A stretch of DNA of 22,092 nucleotides, taken from Candidatus Nomurabacteria bacterium RIFCSPLOWO2_01_FULL_46_18. GTDB taxonomy: Bacteria > Patescibacteriota > Minisyncoccia > Phycocordibacterales > UBA9973. The position numbers and the translations under genes are program-made. The stretch is taken from assembly GCA_001786015.1 (NCBI GenBank), contig MFVH01000011.1, positions 1,230-23,321 of the forward strand, in the 5' to 3' direction. The notes under the pieces are model-generated. The model saw only the letters and a program-made list of their open reading frames with translations. It was not told the origin of the DNA and did no database searches. Below, piece by piece: positions 1-6,756 of the stretch (position 1 is the first letter of the stretch; each line of letters starts with the position of its first letter).

Positions 1-2
1 GC

Positions 3-116
3 CCGGCCGCTGTTCCCCCCGCTCCCCCGGGCCCGCCGCCTCCACCTCCTCCTCCACCACCACCACCGCCGCCGGTGTCTATAGATTCTTGGGATGAAAT
101 TATAAACATCCCCTAG
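3..116 (+). CDS. Proline-rich C-terminus of an unidentified protein (partial, 5' end outside window)
   Basis: The plus-strand frame from base 3 runs without a stop to TAG at 114-116. It encodes a nearly pure proline stretch (about 20 prolines, starting PAAVPPAPPG) followed by the tail VSIDSWDEIINIP. The start lies off the window, so the product cannot be named. A long poly-Pro segment before a short acidic end would fit a secreted or surface protein with an extended linker. It reads in the same direction as the pilin gene that follows, and a promoter begins 1 nt after its stop, which fits a gene boundary. The opposite strand is also open here: an ATG at 109 would start a poly-glycine protein. 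I cannot rule that out, so confidence is low. Confidence 0.35.
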   Translation, partial: PAAVPPAPPGPPPPPPPPPPPPPPVSIDSWDEIINIP

Positions 117-145
117 TTGTGTATTTAAGATGTTTATGGTATAAA
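117..145 (+). promoter_or_regulatory. Sigma70-type promoter for the pilin-like gene
   Basis: A TTGTGT -35 box (117-122) and a TATAAA -10 box (140-145) are separated by exactly 17 nt. Transcription would start near 152, giving a leader of about 45 nt before the ATG at 196. No clear Shine-Dalgarno sequence precedes that ATG. This is the only plus-strand promoter I can support. Confidence 0.6.
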
Positions 146-195
146 TATTATTAATTAATAATTAGGCTCTAGGCAACTAGGCATTAGTAAAAATT

Positions 196-720
196 ATGAA
201 AAAAATTAGCAAAAGAAATAAACAAGCAGGTCTCACCCACAGGTCTACGACCGAGGGTTTTACTCTTATTGAAATTTTGGTCGTTATCGGCATCATCGCA
301 ATTTTGGCGGCTATCGTCATTATTGCCATTAATCCGGCGAAACAGTTCGCTCAAGCTCGCAACACTCAACGAACAGCAAACGTGAATGCGATACTAAATG
401 CCATCGGGCAGAGAATCGCCGACAATAAGGGAATCTTCGAAGGATCTTTTGATTCAAATCTATACGACTGTGATCAATTGCCTTCTTCTGCCACCGACAT
501 AACTGCGACCAACGGAACTGCCGCACTAGGAAACTCTTCCGGGAATCTTGGATGTCTAGTTCCGACCTATATCCCCGCTCTACCAACCGAACCCTCCGGT
601 GCTGCGGCTGAACAATATGAAGTTCGACTATTATCAAACGGAAGAATTGAAATCTGTGCTCCAGAAGCGCTGAATGAAACTGCTATCCCTGATCCAGTTG
701 CCATCTGTGTCACTCGCTAA
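196..720 (+). CDS. Type IV pilin-like protein (class III signal peptide)
   Basis: 174 aa. A basic 21-residue leader ends in G21 and is followed by FTLIEILVVIGIIAILAAIV, the classic N-methylated pilin helix, with Glu at position 5 after the predicted prepilin-peptidase cut between G21 and F22. The helix anchors the protein in the membrane and drives assembly into pili or a pseudopilus. The C-terminal globular part has four cysteines (DCDQLP, GCLVP, EICAP, ICVTR) that could form two disulfides. The leader is longer than in most pilins (about 6-10 residues). The gene stands alone: the assembly ATPase, platform protein and prepilin peptidase are not in the window. It converges on the minus-strand gene at 788 and shares its terminator. 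Whether it is a major pilin or a minor pseudopilin cannot be told from sequence. Confidence 0.9.
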   Translation: MKKISKRNKQAGLTHRSTTEGFTLIEILVVIGIIAILAAIVIIAINPAKQFAQARNTQRTANVNAILNAIGQRIADNKGIFEGSFDSNLYDCDQLPSSATDITATNGTAALGNSSGNLGCLVPTYIPALPTEPSGAAAEQYEVRLLSNGRIEICAPEALNETAIPDPVAICVTR

Positions 721-735
721 ATAAATTTCAAAATC

Positions 736-766
736 AAAAAGCCCCGCGTTAGACGCGGGGCTTTTT
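736..766. terminator. Bidirectional intrinsic terminator between convergent genes
   Basis: A perfect 9-bp stem GCCCCGCGT/ACGCGGGGC (741-749 with 753-761) has a 3-nt loop, with A5 on the left (736-740) and T5 on the right (762-766), so it reads as stem plus U-tract on both strands. It lies 15 nt after the pilin stop and about 20 nt after the minus-strand stop at 788. It is the clearest terminator in the window. Confidence 0.93.
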
Positions 767-787
767 GCTAGGCATTCAGCGTTCTTA

Positions 788-1558
788 CTAATTCGTACCG
801 CTGTTTGAGCCAGAGTTATCGTCGCTGTCATCTTCTTCTTCATCATCATCATCGTCGTCATCATCATCATCTTTGTCCGAGATGCCGTCGTTGTCGTGGT
901 CATCATCCCTTAGATCCTCATCATCATCGAGATCATCGTTGTCATCATCGTCATCTCTTCCATCGGCTATCCCGTCATTATCGTGGTCTCGCTGTCCTCG
1001 TCCCCTCTCATTCACGTCCAAAATGCCATCGTTATCGTCATCCGGATCCAGGGCATCTATGATTCCATCGTCATCGTGGTCTCGCCCTCTTTGATCCCTA
1101 GAGTCATCTACTCCGTCGTTGTCATCATCGCTATCCTGATCATCAGAGATGCCGTCGGAGTCGCCATCTGACCTTGGACCCCAGCTTCGTACGATTCTCG
1201 CATCGACGACAAAATCTCCGTCCTGTGAAGTCATGCCCAGAACACCGGCAAAATTGCCAACCTGGAAATCGGTGAGAGATCGATTGGGACTCAAAATTTG
1301 CGTAGTGGCTACTACTTTGATATTCCAGTCTCCTCCCCAGCTTGTTACGACCAATGAATCAGTACCAACTGATTTGATAACACCTCGAAGAAGTGTATTT
1401 CCGTTCGGTCCGATATTTAAGATAACCGGTCCCGCGCTTCCCGGCCCACTGTTCGAACTTGGACCGGTATGGGCAAGCGCTCCGAGCGCTCCCAGACCCA
1501 GGACCACTCCTGTTAAAACTAAACCAAAAACCCAATACTTTTTTATTATATTTTTCAT
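788..1558 (-). CDS. Secreted calcium-binding protein: DUF5666-like domain plus thrombospondin type 3-like repeats
   Basis: 256 aa. Residues 1-29 form a signal peptide (KK, hydrophobic core, ALA before HTG). Residues ~45-125 form a small beta-rich domain (LLRGVIKSVG, a GDWNI strand, VGNFAGVLGM, VDARIV) resembling the DUF5666/OB-like module of bacterial secreted proteins. Residues 131-256 are an Asp-rich tail with four DxDxDGxxD blocks, starting at about 131, 160, 191 and 220, three of them continuing into a DDDNDGxxD-type loop. This is the calcium-binding pattern of thrombospondin type 3/EF-like repeats. The tail then runs into ten straight aspartates, acidic residues and a Ser/Gly/Asn end. 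The fourth repeat is degenerate. An extracellular Ca-stabilised rod or adhesin-like role is inferred. It follows PBP2 on the same strand and ends at the strong terminator. Confidence 0.8.
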   Translation of the reverse strand: MKNIIKKYWVFGLVLTGVVLGLGALGALAHTGPSSNSGPGSAGPVILNIGPNGNTLLRGVIKSVGTDSLVVTSWGGDWNIKVVATTQILSPNRSLTDFQVGNFAGVLGMTSQDGDFVVDARIVRSWGPRSDGDSDGISDDQDSDDDNDGVDDSRDQRGRDHDDDGIIDALDPDDDNDGILDVNERGRGQRDHDNDGIADGRDDDDDNDDLDDDEDLRDDDHDNDGISDKDDDDDDDDDDEEEDDSDDNSGSNSGTN

Positions 1559-1589
1559 ATTGATAATATTACTGCTAATAAACTTAACA

Positions 1590-1598
1590 ATTGTACCA
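1590..1598 (-). promoter_or_regulatory. Extended -10 promoter candidate for the Ca-binding protein gene
   Basis: Read on the minus strand, TGG is followed directly by TACAAT (1590-1595), an extended -10 form. No recognisable -35 lies 16-18 nt upstream, within the 3' end of the PBP2 gene. Transcription would begin about 25 nt before the ATG at 1558. A second pair, TTGTTA (1585-1590), 16 nt, TATTAT (1563-1568), overlaps it and would give a leaderless mRNA. Read-through from the PBP2 operon is also possible. Confidence 0.4.
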
Positions 1599-1604
1599 CA
1601 AATC

Positions 1605-3302
1605 CTACTCGAAATACTCCGGGGTGTTAATTACCATCCAATCCAACAGCCCGCGCATGACCCCGGAGGCGCCCGAGGCGCTCAAGGGCCCCGACTCCAT
1701 TAGTATCGCAAAAGAGTATCTAGGATTGCGATACGGGAAAAATCCGACAATCCAAGAATTGATCCGATTTTTAGCGGCGCCGAGTTGGGCGGTTCCGGTT
1801 TTGGCCGCGACTTCCACGTAAGGAACATTCAGCGCTACGCTCGTGCCATAAGTGACCGAATCTCTCATCCCCTCGTGCACCACATCGAAATAATTTTTCG
1901 AGAGCCCCACATCCTTGCCCGCCAACGGAAGGGCGGGTTCCAAAACAAAATAAGGTGTGACTAATTTTCCGTAATTGGCTATCGCCGCCACCGCGCGAGC
2001 CATTTCCATCGGCGTCACCTGAAAGCCATACTGGCCGATCGCGGTGTTGTATGTGTCCCCCACTCTCCAGGGGTCGCCGGGAAAGGTTTTCAGTTTCCAC
2101 TCCGGGCTCGGAATCGTCCCACCCTTTTCGTCCGGCAAGTCAACTCCGGAGATTTGCCCGACGCCGAAAAGCCGGATGTACTTTTCTATATTTAAAATGC
2201 CCAAGCCCCTTTGCTCTTCAAATCCCCCGCCGATCGTGTAAAAATATACGTCCGAAGAAACCGCCAGCGCCTCACGCATATCCGTCCAGCCGTGAGCCCT
2301 CCAGTCTTTAAAAACACTCTCTCTAGTTTTATCATATGGATTCGGAATTGAGATCGAGCCAGTCGAAAGAATTTGCTTGTACTGGTCAATCACCCCTTCG
2401 GTCAGCGCCCCGAGCGCCAGAAACGGTTTTACAATCGAGCCGGGGGTGTAGAGTCCGGAGATAGTGCGGTCGAGGAAAACTTTGCGTTTATCACCGAGAT
2501 ACTTCTCAATAACGGCGGCATCTTTGCCTAGTGAAAGAATCTCCGAGTCGTATTCCGGAAAACTGGTGGCGGCAATTACTTCCCCACTCCAGATATCTAA
2601 AACTACGCCAGCCCCGCCGGTAAACGAACTGCTTTCCGATAAATTTTTTATCAATTTAAATAATTCGCCCTGAATGCGGGAATCAATTGTCGTCACCAGG
2701 TCGTCTCCGCGGACGGGGGCGTTCACGATATTTTCCGAGTGAATAATCCCTCCCGCATCAATTTCTACGATTTTCGCGCCGTTTTCCCCTTTAAGCTCGA
2801 GGTCGTACTGCTTTTCTAGCCCATCTTTGCCTATAAATTCTGTCTGCCACCAGTTTCCGCTGTCGTCCTTGGCCGGATAGCTCACATAGCCTAAGGTGTG
2901 CGAGAAGCCGGGGCTCAAATAAGCGCGAACCAAATTTGATTCACCAGTCGCCTCGTCGACTTTTTTATTCCAAGTAAGCTCAACTTTGTTTCGATCATAA
3001 ATTATTCCCCGGTCGGCAAAAATGAGCACTTTTTGAAGAATATTGTTCTCGCTTCTTTGGAGATATGCTTCGCCCCTCCCTATCTGCAAGTAGCCGAGCC
3101 GGGCGCCAAAAATTAAGATGATAACCAAAAAAACTGATCCAAGAACAAGGACCGTTCTTTTGGAAATCGATTTTTCGATCCGGCCCTCGAATTGCTGGCG
3201 ATCGAAATTTCCGGGGTTTTGGGAATCGAGAAAAATTTCGTCCGGCTCGACGAAGAAGTTCGCGTCCTTTATCTTTTTCTTTCTCAAGAATCTTCGGATC
3301 AT
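1605..3302 (-). CDS. mrdA: Penicillin-binding protein 2 (peptidoglycan DD-transpeptidase)
   Basis: 565 aa. It cross-links peptidoglycan for cell elongation on the outer face of the membrane. Residues 1-48 are a basic cytoplasmic tail and ~50-70 a membrane anchor. The pedestal/dimerisation domain has the class B signature RGIIYDRN (98-105). The transpeptidase domain carries S289-I-V-K292 (catalytic serine and lysine), SSD at 349-351 in the SxN position (SSDVYFY is common in PBP2) and KTG at 501-503. Length is slightly under the usual 600-700. The N-terminus is longer than in E. coli PBP2. It is the last gene of a three-gene set: its ATG overlaps the preceding stop by 4 nt (ATGA), so translation is probably coupled. 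RodA, MreB and MreC are not in the window. Confidence 0.95.
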   Translation of the reverse strand: MIRRFLRKKKIKDANFFVEPDEIFLDSQNPGNFDRQQFEGRIEKSISKRTVLVLGSVFLVIILIFGARLGYLQIGRGEAYLQRSENNILQKVLIFADRGIIYDRNKVELTWNKKVDEATGESNLVRAYLSPGFSHTLGYVSYPAKDDSGNWWQTEFIGKDGLEKQYDLELKGENGAKIVEIDAGGIIHSENIVNAPVRGDDLVTTIDSRIQGELFKLIKNLSESSSFTGGAGVVLDIWSGEVIAATSFPEYDSEILSLGKDAAVIEKYLGDKRKVFLDRTISGLYTPGSIVKPFLALGALTEGVIDQYKQILSTGSISIPNPYDKTRESVFKDWRAHGWTDMREALAVSSDVYFYTIGGGFEEQRGLGILNIEKYIRLFGVGQISGVDLPDEKGGTIPSPEWKLKTFPGDPWRVGDTYNTAIGQYGFQVTPMEMARAVAAIANYGKLVTPYFVLEPALPLAGKDVGLSKNYFDVVHEGMRDSVTYGTSVALNVPYVEVAAKTGTAQLGAAKNRINSWIVGFFPYRNPRYSFAILMESGPLSASGASGVMRGLLDWMVINTPEYFE

Positions 3303-3568
3303 TGGATAGATTGAAATGTTGACCTTTTCTTCAAAAACTGGATCGCAAGGAAAAGAATCACCGAAAGAACGAGCGAAACAAAAGTTAAATTAAAATATCT
3401 TGCTTCGGTAGCGCCATAGAGCAAATCGGAAATAAATAAAATGAAAATCGCTTCAAAATAGTAGAGGAAAAAGACCATCCCGATGATAGCCAGAAGAAAA
3501 GAAACCCAGAAAGGCAGGAACAAAATTGATGCGAGGAGGATAATGAAAAAAATAATACGAACCGTCAT
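3299..3568 (-). CDS. Small multi-pass membrane protein in the MreD position
   Basis: 89 aa, almost entirely hydrophobic, with about three membrane segments (roughly residues 4-22, 24-52, 61-80) and a basic end KKRSTF. A short polar loop DLLYGATEARYFN separates the second and third segments. It lies directly before PBP2 with an ATGA overlap, the place that mreD takes in mreC-mreD-mrdA operons. MreD is normally about 160 aa with 5-6 helices, so this would be half size. The identification rests on position and topology only, not on a motif. I therefore call it MreD-like by context and leave the symbol empty. The stop is TGA. Confidence 0.75.
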   Translation of the reverse strand: MTVRIIFFIILLASILFLPFWVSFLLAIIGMVFFLYYFEAIFILFISDLLYGATEARYFNLTFVSLVLSVILFLAIQFLKKRSTFQSIQ

Positions 3569-3569
3569 A

Positions 3570-3947
3570 TCAGAAGATTATACGCCAAATTGTGCGAAGA
3601 ACAAAGACGAAGATTATAAAGAAAATAACGTAAAAAACATAAGGATTGGAAAAAATAAAATTATAGAATTTCCCTTCGGACTTCTCCGCCATGTCGATCC
3701 GGAATTTTTCGATCGCTTGAACCGCCGCGATTACCGGCTTAGCGATAACATCCGGCGTCTTCTCGCCAATAATTTTTTTAATATTGTCGATGTCCGAGCC
3801 GCGAACATAGCTTGTCGACACGTCCGGATTCGGGTCGCCTGCTTTATATTCCGCGCTTGCGACGCCAGATGTTATCAAAAAAGAAAAAGCGAGAAAAAAA
3901 AGAATGACAACTTTTCTCATATTATTGATTTTTGTTCTTTTTTTCAT
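3570..3947 (-). CDS. Hypothetical secreted or tail-anchored envelope protein
   Basis: 125 aa, family not recognised. The N-terminus is a signal peptide: basic start, hydrophobic core VVILFFLAFSFLITSGV, cut site ASA before EYKAGD at about residue 32. A soluble part of ~60 residues follows, with a DIDNIKKIIGEKTP helix and another amphipathic helix. A C-terminal membrane helix (~103-120) ends in basic RTIWRIIF. The mature product should be a single-pass protein with its domain outside the membrane. An in-frame ATG at codon 10 (MRKVVILFF) gives an equally good signal peptide. The stop is 1 nt before the start of the 89-aa gene, so it belongs to the PBP2 operon. It is the first gene after the dyad at 3953-3986. 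Confidence 0.7.
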   Translation of the reverse strand: MKKRTKINNMRKVVILFFLAFSFLITSGVASAEYKAGDPNPDVSTSYVRGSDIDNIKKIIGEKTPDVIAKPVIAAVQAIEKFRIDMAEKSEGKFYNFIFSNPYVFYVIFFIIFVFVLRTIWRIIF

Positions 3948-3952
3948 AATTT

Positions 3953-3986
3953 TCTATTCTACAATTCTATAGAATACTAGAATAGA
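3953..3986. repeat. 34-nt near-perfect dyad between grpE and the PBP2 operon
   Basis: TCTATTCTA (3953-3961) mirrors TAGAATAGA (3978-3986), and between them ATTCTATAGAAT (3964-3975) is itself a perfect palindrome on the same centre. Fifteen of 17 positions pair; only 3962/3977 and 3963/3976 do not. It starts directly after the grpE stop and lies 5-40 nt before the 125-aa gene. There is no U-tract on either strand, so a simple terminator is unlikely. Repeated TAGAAT/TATTCT hexamers could be -10 elements overlapped by an operator. Confidence 0.75.
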
Positions 3987-4565
3987 TTATTCTTTGTGCT
4001 CATATACATTCACTCGCGCTGGACGAAGAATTCTTTCGCCTAATTTGTATCCCTTCTGTACCACTTCCGCAATTTTATGATCTAATTCTTTCTGAGTACT
4101 CGACACTAAATCGATCGACTGATGAATGTTTGGGTCAAAAGTCTCCCCCACTTCGCCCACCGGCTTTACTCCATACTCCTCAAATACCGCGTCCAGTTGC
4201 GAATGAATGTGCTCGATGCCCCGGCGCCAATTCGGGTCTACCTTTTCCCAGGCGTCTTTGTTGGCAAAAGCCATGGCAAAACTGTCCAGCACCGAGAGAA
4301 ACCTCGTCAAAATCCTCTCCCGCATCGCTTCGGAGAAGAGCGCTTTCCGATTATCTTCCTCTTTTTTGTAATTTATAAAATCCGCCCGCTCTTTCTGCCA
4401 GCCGGTTAAGAATTCTTCTTTCTCTTTTTTACAGGCCTTTAAATCCGCCCGCAATTTCTTCAGCGTTTTCTTCAAGTCCTCCTCGCCGTCCTCATTGAAT
4501 TCAAATTCAACAATGTCATTTTCCTCCGGCGCTGCTTCGTCGTTTTTTCTAGGTTCGTCGACCAT
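3987..4565 (-). CDS. grpE: GrpE, nucleotide exchange factor of DnaK
   Basis: 192 aa, normal length. It releases ADP from DnaK in the Hsp70 cycle and acts in the cytoplasm as a dimer. The acidic N-terminus (1-30) is typical. A long coiled coil spans about 30-80 (LKKTLKKLRADLKACKKEKEEF). The beta-wing domain carries the diagnostic DPNIHQSI and the C-terminal block VVQKGYKLGERILRPARVNV. It lies 20 nt after rpsI and may be read from the ribosomal operon. A TATAGA/TAGAAT sequence sits just before its ATG, but I see no -35. No CIRCE element is visible. dnaK and dnaJ are not in the window. Confidence 0.95.
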   Translation of the reverse strand: MVDEPRKNDEAAPEENDIVEFEFNEDGEEDLKKTLKKLRADLKACKKEKEEFLTGWQKERADFINYKKEEDNRKALFSEAMRERILTRFLSVLDSFAMAFANKDAWEKVDPNWRRGIEHIHSQLDAVFEEYGVKPVGEVGETFDPNIHQSIDLVSSTQKELDHKIAEVVQKGYKLGERILRPARVNVYEHKE

Positions 4566-4585
4566 AATTCTATACTAACACAAAA

Positions 4586-4999
4586 TTATCGCTTGCTCCA
4601 TTTCGGCGCCTTGCGGGCCTTTTTCAGGCCGAATTTGCGCCGTTCTTTAGCTCGAGGATCGCGTTTCAAATAGCCGAGGGACTTCAGCTTCGGCCGGAGC
4701 GTCTCGTCAAACAAAGTGAGCGCTCGAGCCAGCCCGTGCCGGACCGCTTCCGCTTGCGAATGATGCCCTCCGCCGGAAACCTTGGCGACAATAGCCCATT
4801 TCAAATTTGATTTTTCCAATCCTTTCGTAAGCGGTCCCATGACTAAGCGCCGTTCCTCTTCGGTCTTGAAATAATCCTCCGCCTTCTTTCCATTTACCTC
4901 AAACTCCGCTTTGGAGGCTTGCCAAATTCGCACACGAGCAACCGAGGTTTTCCTTCGTCCAACTGCTCCTATGTATCTGTCTTTTGTATCTTTAGCCAT
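4586..4999 (-). CDS. rpsI: 30S ribosomal protein uS9
   Basis: 137 aa. It is part of the 30S head, and its C-terminal tail reaches the P-site tRNA. Family signatures seen: GAVGRRKTSVARVRI near the N-terminus, the VSGGGHHSQAEAVRHGLARAL block, LKRDPRAKERRKFGLKKARKA, and the terminal SKR that contacts tRNA. The tail reads KAPKWSKR where many bacteria have RAPQFSKR. It follows rplM by about 11 nt, the standard rplM-rpsI pair, here joined to the alpha operon. The AT-rich spacer has no Shine-Dalgarno match. Confidence 0.97.
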   Translation of the reverse strand: MAKDTKDRYIGAVGRRKTSVARVRIWQASKAEFEVNGKKAEDYFKTEEERRLVMGPLTKGLEKSNLKWAIVAKVSGGGHHSQAEAVRHGLARALTLFDETLRPKLKSLGYLKRDPRAKERRKFGLKKARKAPKWSKR

Positions 5000-5010
5000 C
5001 CCAATTATTT

Positions 5011-5367
5011 TTATTTTTCAATTTTTAAATTCTTCATCATTTCTCTTCGCAACTTATTTCCAGGAAGCATATGATAAATTGCCAACCTCAAGAGCTCCGG
5101 ATAACCCTTTTTCTCAACTGTTTCTTTGGCGCTTATCACTCGGAGTCCGCCCGGGCTTCCTGAATACCTTTTGTGCTTTATCTCGGTGAGCTTCCTCGAC
5201 GTAATCCTAATTTTTGAAGCATTCACAACTTTCACCGGAAAACCGGAATAAACATGCCGCTCAAATTTGGCGTCGTTTTTACCCATCAAGGACACAGCTA
5301 CTTCAGAAGCGATTCTGCCTAGGGTTCTCCCGCTTGCGTCAATAGTTTTTAATTCTTTTTCATTCAT
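5011..5367 (-). CDS. rplM: 50S ribosomal protein uL13
   Basis: 118 aa, shorter than the usual ~142. It is an early-assembly protein of the 50S subunit. Visible signatures: the IDASGRTLGRIASEVAVSLMGK start, HVYSGFPVKVVNASKI in the middle, and the C-terminal AIYHMLPGNKLRREMMKNLKI. The usual N-terminal extension before the TW..D segment and part of the C-terminal tail are shortened, in line with compact ribosomal proteins of reduced genomes. It sits 3 nt after rplQ and 11 nt before rpsI. Confidence 0.97.
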   Translation of the reverse strand: MNEKELKTIDASGRTLGRIASEVAVSLMGKNDAKFERHVYSGFPVKVVNASKIRITSRKLTEIKHKRYSGSPGGLRVISAKETVEKKGYPELLRLAIYHMLPGNKLRREMMKNLKIEK

Positions 5368-5370
5368 AAT

Positions 5371-5721
5371 TTATACAAATTCAATTATCGCCATCTTGGC
5401 GCCATCGGAAACACGCCGGCCCAGTTTTAAAATTCTGGTATAGCCGCCCTTTCTGTCTTTATTTTTCGAGGCAATGTCGAAAAGTTTTCTGGTCTCGCGG
5501 CTCTTATTGGAAAGCCTGGAAATAATGAGCCGGCGGGTGGCTAGATCGGAACTTTTTGCGGAAGTCACCAGTTTCTCCATGAGTGGTCGCAATTCTTTAG
5601 CTTTCGGCTCGGTTGTCTTAATTTTTCCACGCACGATTAAATTAAGCGCCAAGGAATTAAGCAGCGCCCTTCGTACCTTCCTCACTCTTCCGAATTTTCT
5701 TTTTGTATTATGGTGTCTCAT
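5371..5721 (-). CDS. rplQ: 50S ribosomal protein bL17
   Basis: 116 aa, normal length. It binds 23S rRNA near the exit tunnel. The family start (MRH..., RKFGRVRKVRRALLNSLALNLI) and the mid-region GKIKTTEPKAKELRPLMEKLVT are clear. The C-terminus GGYTRILKLGRRVSDGAKMAIIEFV matches the family end. It follows rpoA by 18 nt, the standard order at the end of the alpha operon. Confidence 0.97.
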   Translation of the reverse strand: MRHHNTKRKFGRVRKVRRALLNSLALNLIVRGKIKTTEPKAKELRPLMEKLVTSAKSSDLATRRLIISRLSNKSRETRKLFDIASKNKDRKGGYTRILKLGRRVSDGAKMAIIEFV

Positions 5722-5739
5722 TACTCTTTCAAATGCATA

Positions 5740-6723
5740 TTACTCTTTTAAGTTCAGGCCAAATGAATTTAGGACTTTTTTTATCTCGGTAATTCCCTTC
5801 TCCCCGATTCCTTCGATCTCAAGCAAGTCTTCTCTTTTCTTTCGAGCGAGTCCTCCAAGCGTTCTCACTCCCGCCATTACGAGCGCATTGAGTGTTCTGG
5901 TAGAGAGATCCAGGCTGTCGGTCCGTGTTTTCAAAACATCGGTAAAATCTTCGGCCTTTTTACCTTCAGTTTCTTTCTCGACCTCTGCTCCAACCTGACT
6001 CGGAGCTTTGGTCGGAACTTCTTCTGGTTCCGGTTCTTTGAAATCAATGATCGCCTTCAACTGGTTGATCATGATGGCAATCGATTCGGAAAGAGCCTCG
6101 CGCGGAGTGAGAGTACCGTCGGTTTCAACCGAAATTCGGAGGCGGTTGTGGTTCGTCTTGTCGCCAACGCGCATATTTTCAACTTCATAAGATACTCGGC
6201 GGATCGGGGTAAAAATCGCGTCGACGGCGATGGTGCCGATGTCGACTTTTTCCTTCTGCATCACTTCCTTCGGAATAAAGCCGAGTCCCTTTTCCACTCG
6301 AATCTCAATATTCAAACTGACCTTGCCGGTAACTTCCGTGATGTAAAGGTCCGGATTTAAAACTTCCACTTGCCCCCCGGTTTTGATGTTCGACGCGGTG
6401 ACAACTTTCGGCCCCCTCACTTCCAAATTGACGGTCTGGGGCTCGTCCGAGGCCATTTTAAAGCGTACTTTTTTCAAATTGAGAATCAGCACGACCACGT
6501 CCTCGCGGATCCCTTCAATCGCCTGAAACTCGTGATTCACTCCCTCGATCTTAAGCGAAGTAATGGAAGCGCCCAGAAGAGATGAAAGAATAATTCTTCT
6601 TAGGCTATTTCCTAAGGTATGACCGTATCCCGGGTAAAGCCCGTCGATCTCATAGATCCCCTTGTTTTCCTCTTCCAGAACGACGCGGGGCTTTGAAGGC
6701 AAAAGTATTTTATTTTCAGGCAT
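5740..6723 (-). CDS. rpoA: DNA-directed RNA polymerase alpha subunit
   Basis: 327 aa, full length. Its N-terminal domain dimerises and nucleates RNA polymerase assembly; its C-terminal domain contacts UP elements and activators. The N-terminal domain shows GYGHTLGNSLRRIILSSL (dimer interface), HEFQAIEGIREDVVVLILNLK and VRRVSYEVENMRVGD-type segments. An acidic linker follows (about 230-262, EPEPEEVP...). The C-terminal domain (about 262-327) has SLDLSTRTLNALVMAGVRTL and the helix-hairpin-helix LLEIEGIGEKGITEIKKVL, so UP-element recognition is likely kept. The position between rpsD and rplQ is standard. Confidence 0.98.
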   Translation of the reverse strand: MPENKILLPSKPRVVLEEENKGIYEIDGLYPGYGHTLGNSLRRIILSSLLGASITSLKIEGVNHEFQAIEGIREDVVVLILNLKKVRFKMASDEPQTVNLEVRGPKVVTASNIKTGGQVEVLNPDLYITEVTGKVSLNIEIRVEKGLGFIPKEVMQKEKVDIGTIAVDAIFTPIRRVSYEVENMRVGDKTNHNRLRISVETDGTLTPREALSESIAIMINQLKAIIDFKEPEPEEVPTKAPSQVGAEVEKETEGKKAEDFTDVLKTRTDSLDLSTRTLNALVMAGVRTLGGLARKKREDLLEIEGIGEKGITEIKKVLNSFGLNLKE

Positions 6724-6756
6724 AGTTTTAGTTAAAAGTTTGTAAAGTTAATAAAG

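Noticed and set aside
805..1171. Open frames on the plus strand opposite the Asp-rich tail (His/Ser-rich products)
   Set aside because: They are mirror images of the GAT/GAC repeats: low complexity, no start context, and opposite a gene with a signal peptide and domain structure.
3483..3980. 165-codon open frame on the plus strand opposite the 125-aa gene
   Set aside because: Its product is rich in Arg/Asn/Cys without any recognisable domain, and it runs against a gene with a clear signal peptide and operon spacing.
3948..4585. CIRCE or other heat-shock operator near grpE
   Set aside because: The TTAGCACTC-N9-GAGTGCTAA pattern is absent on both sides of grpE. The dyad at 3953-3986 has a different sequence and lies after the gene.
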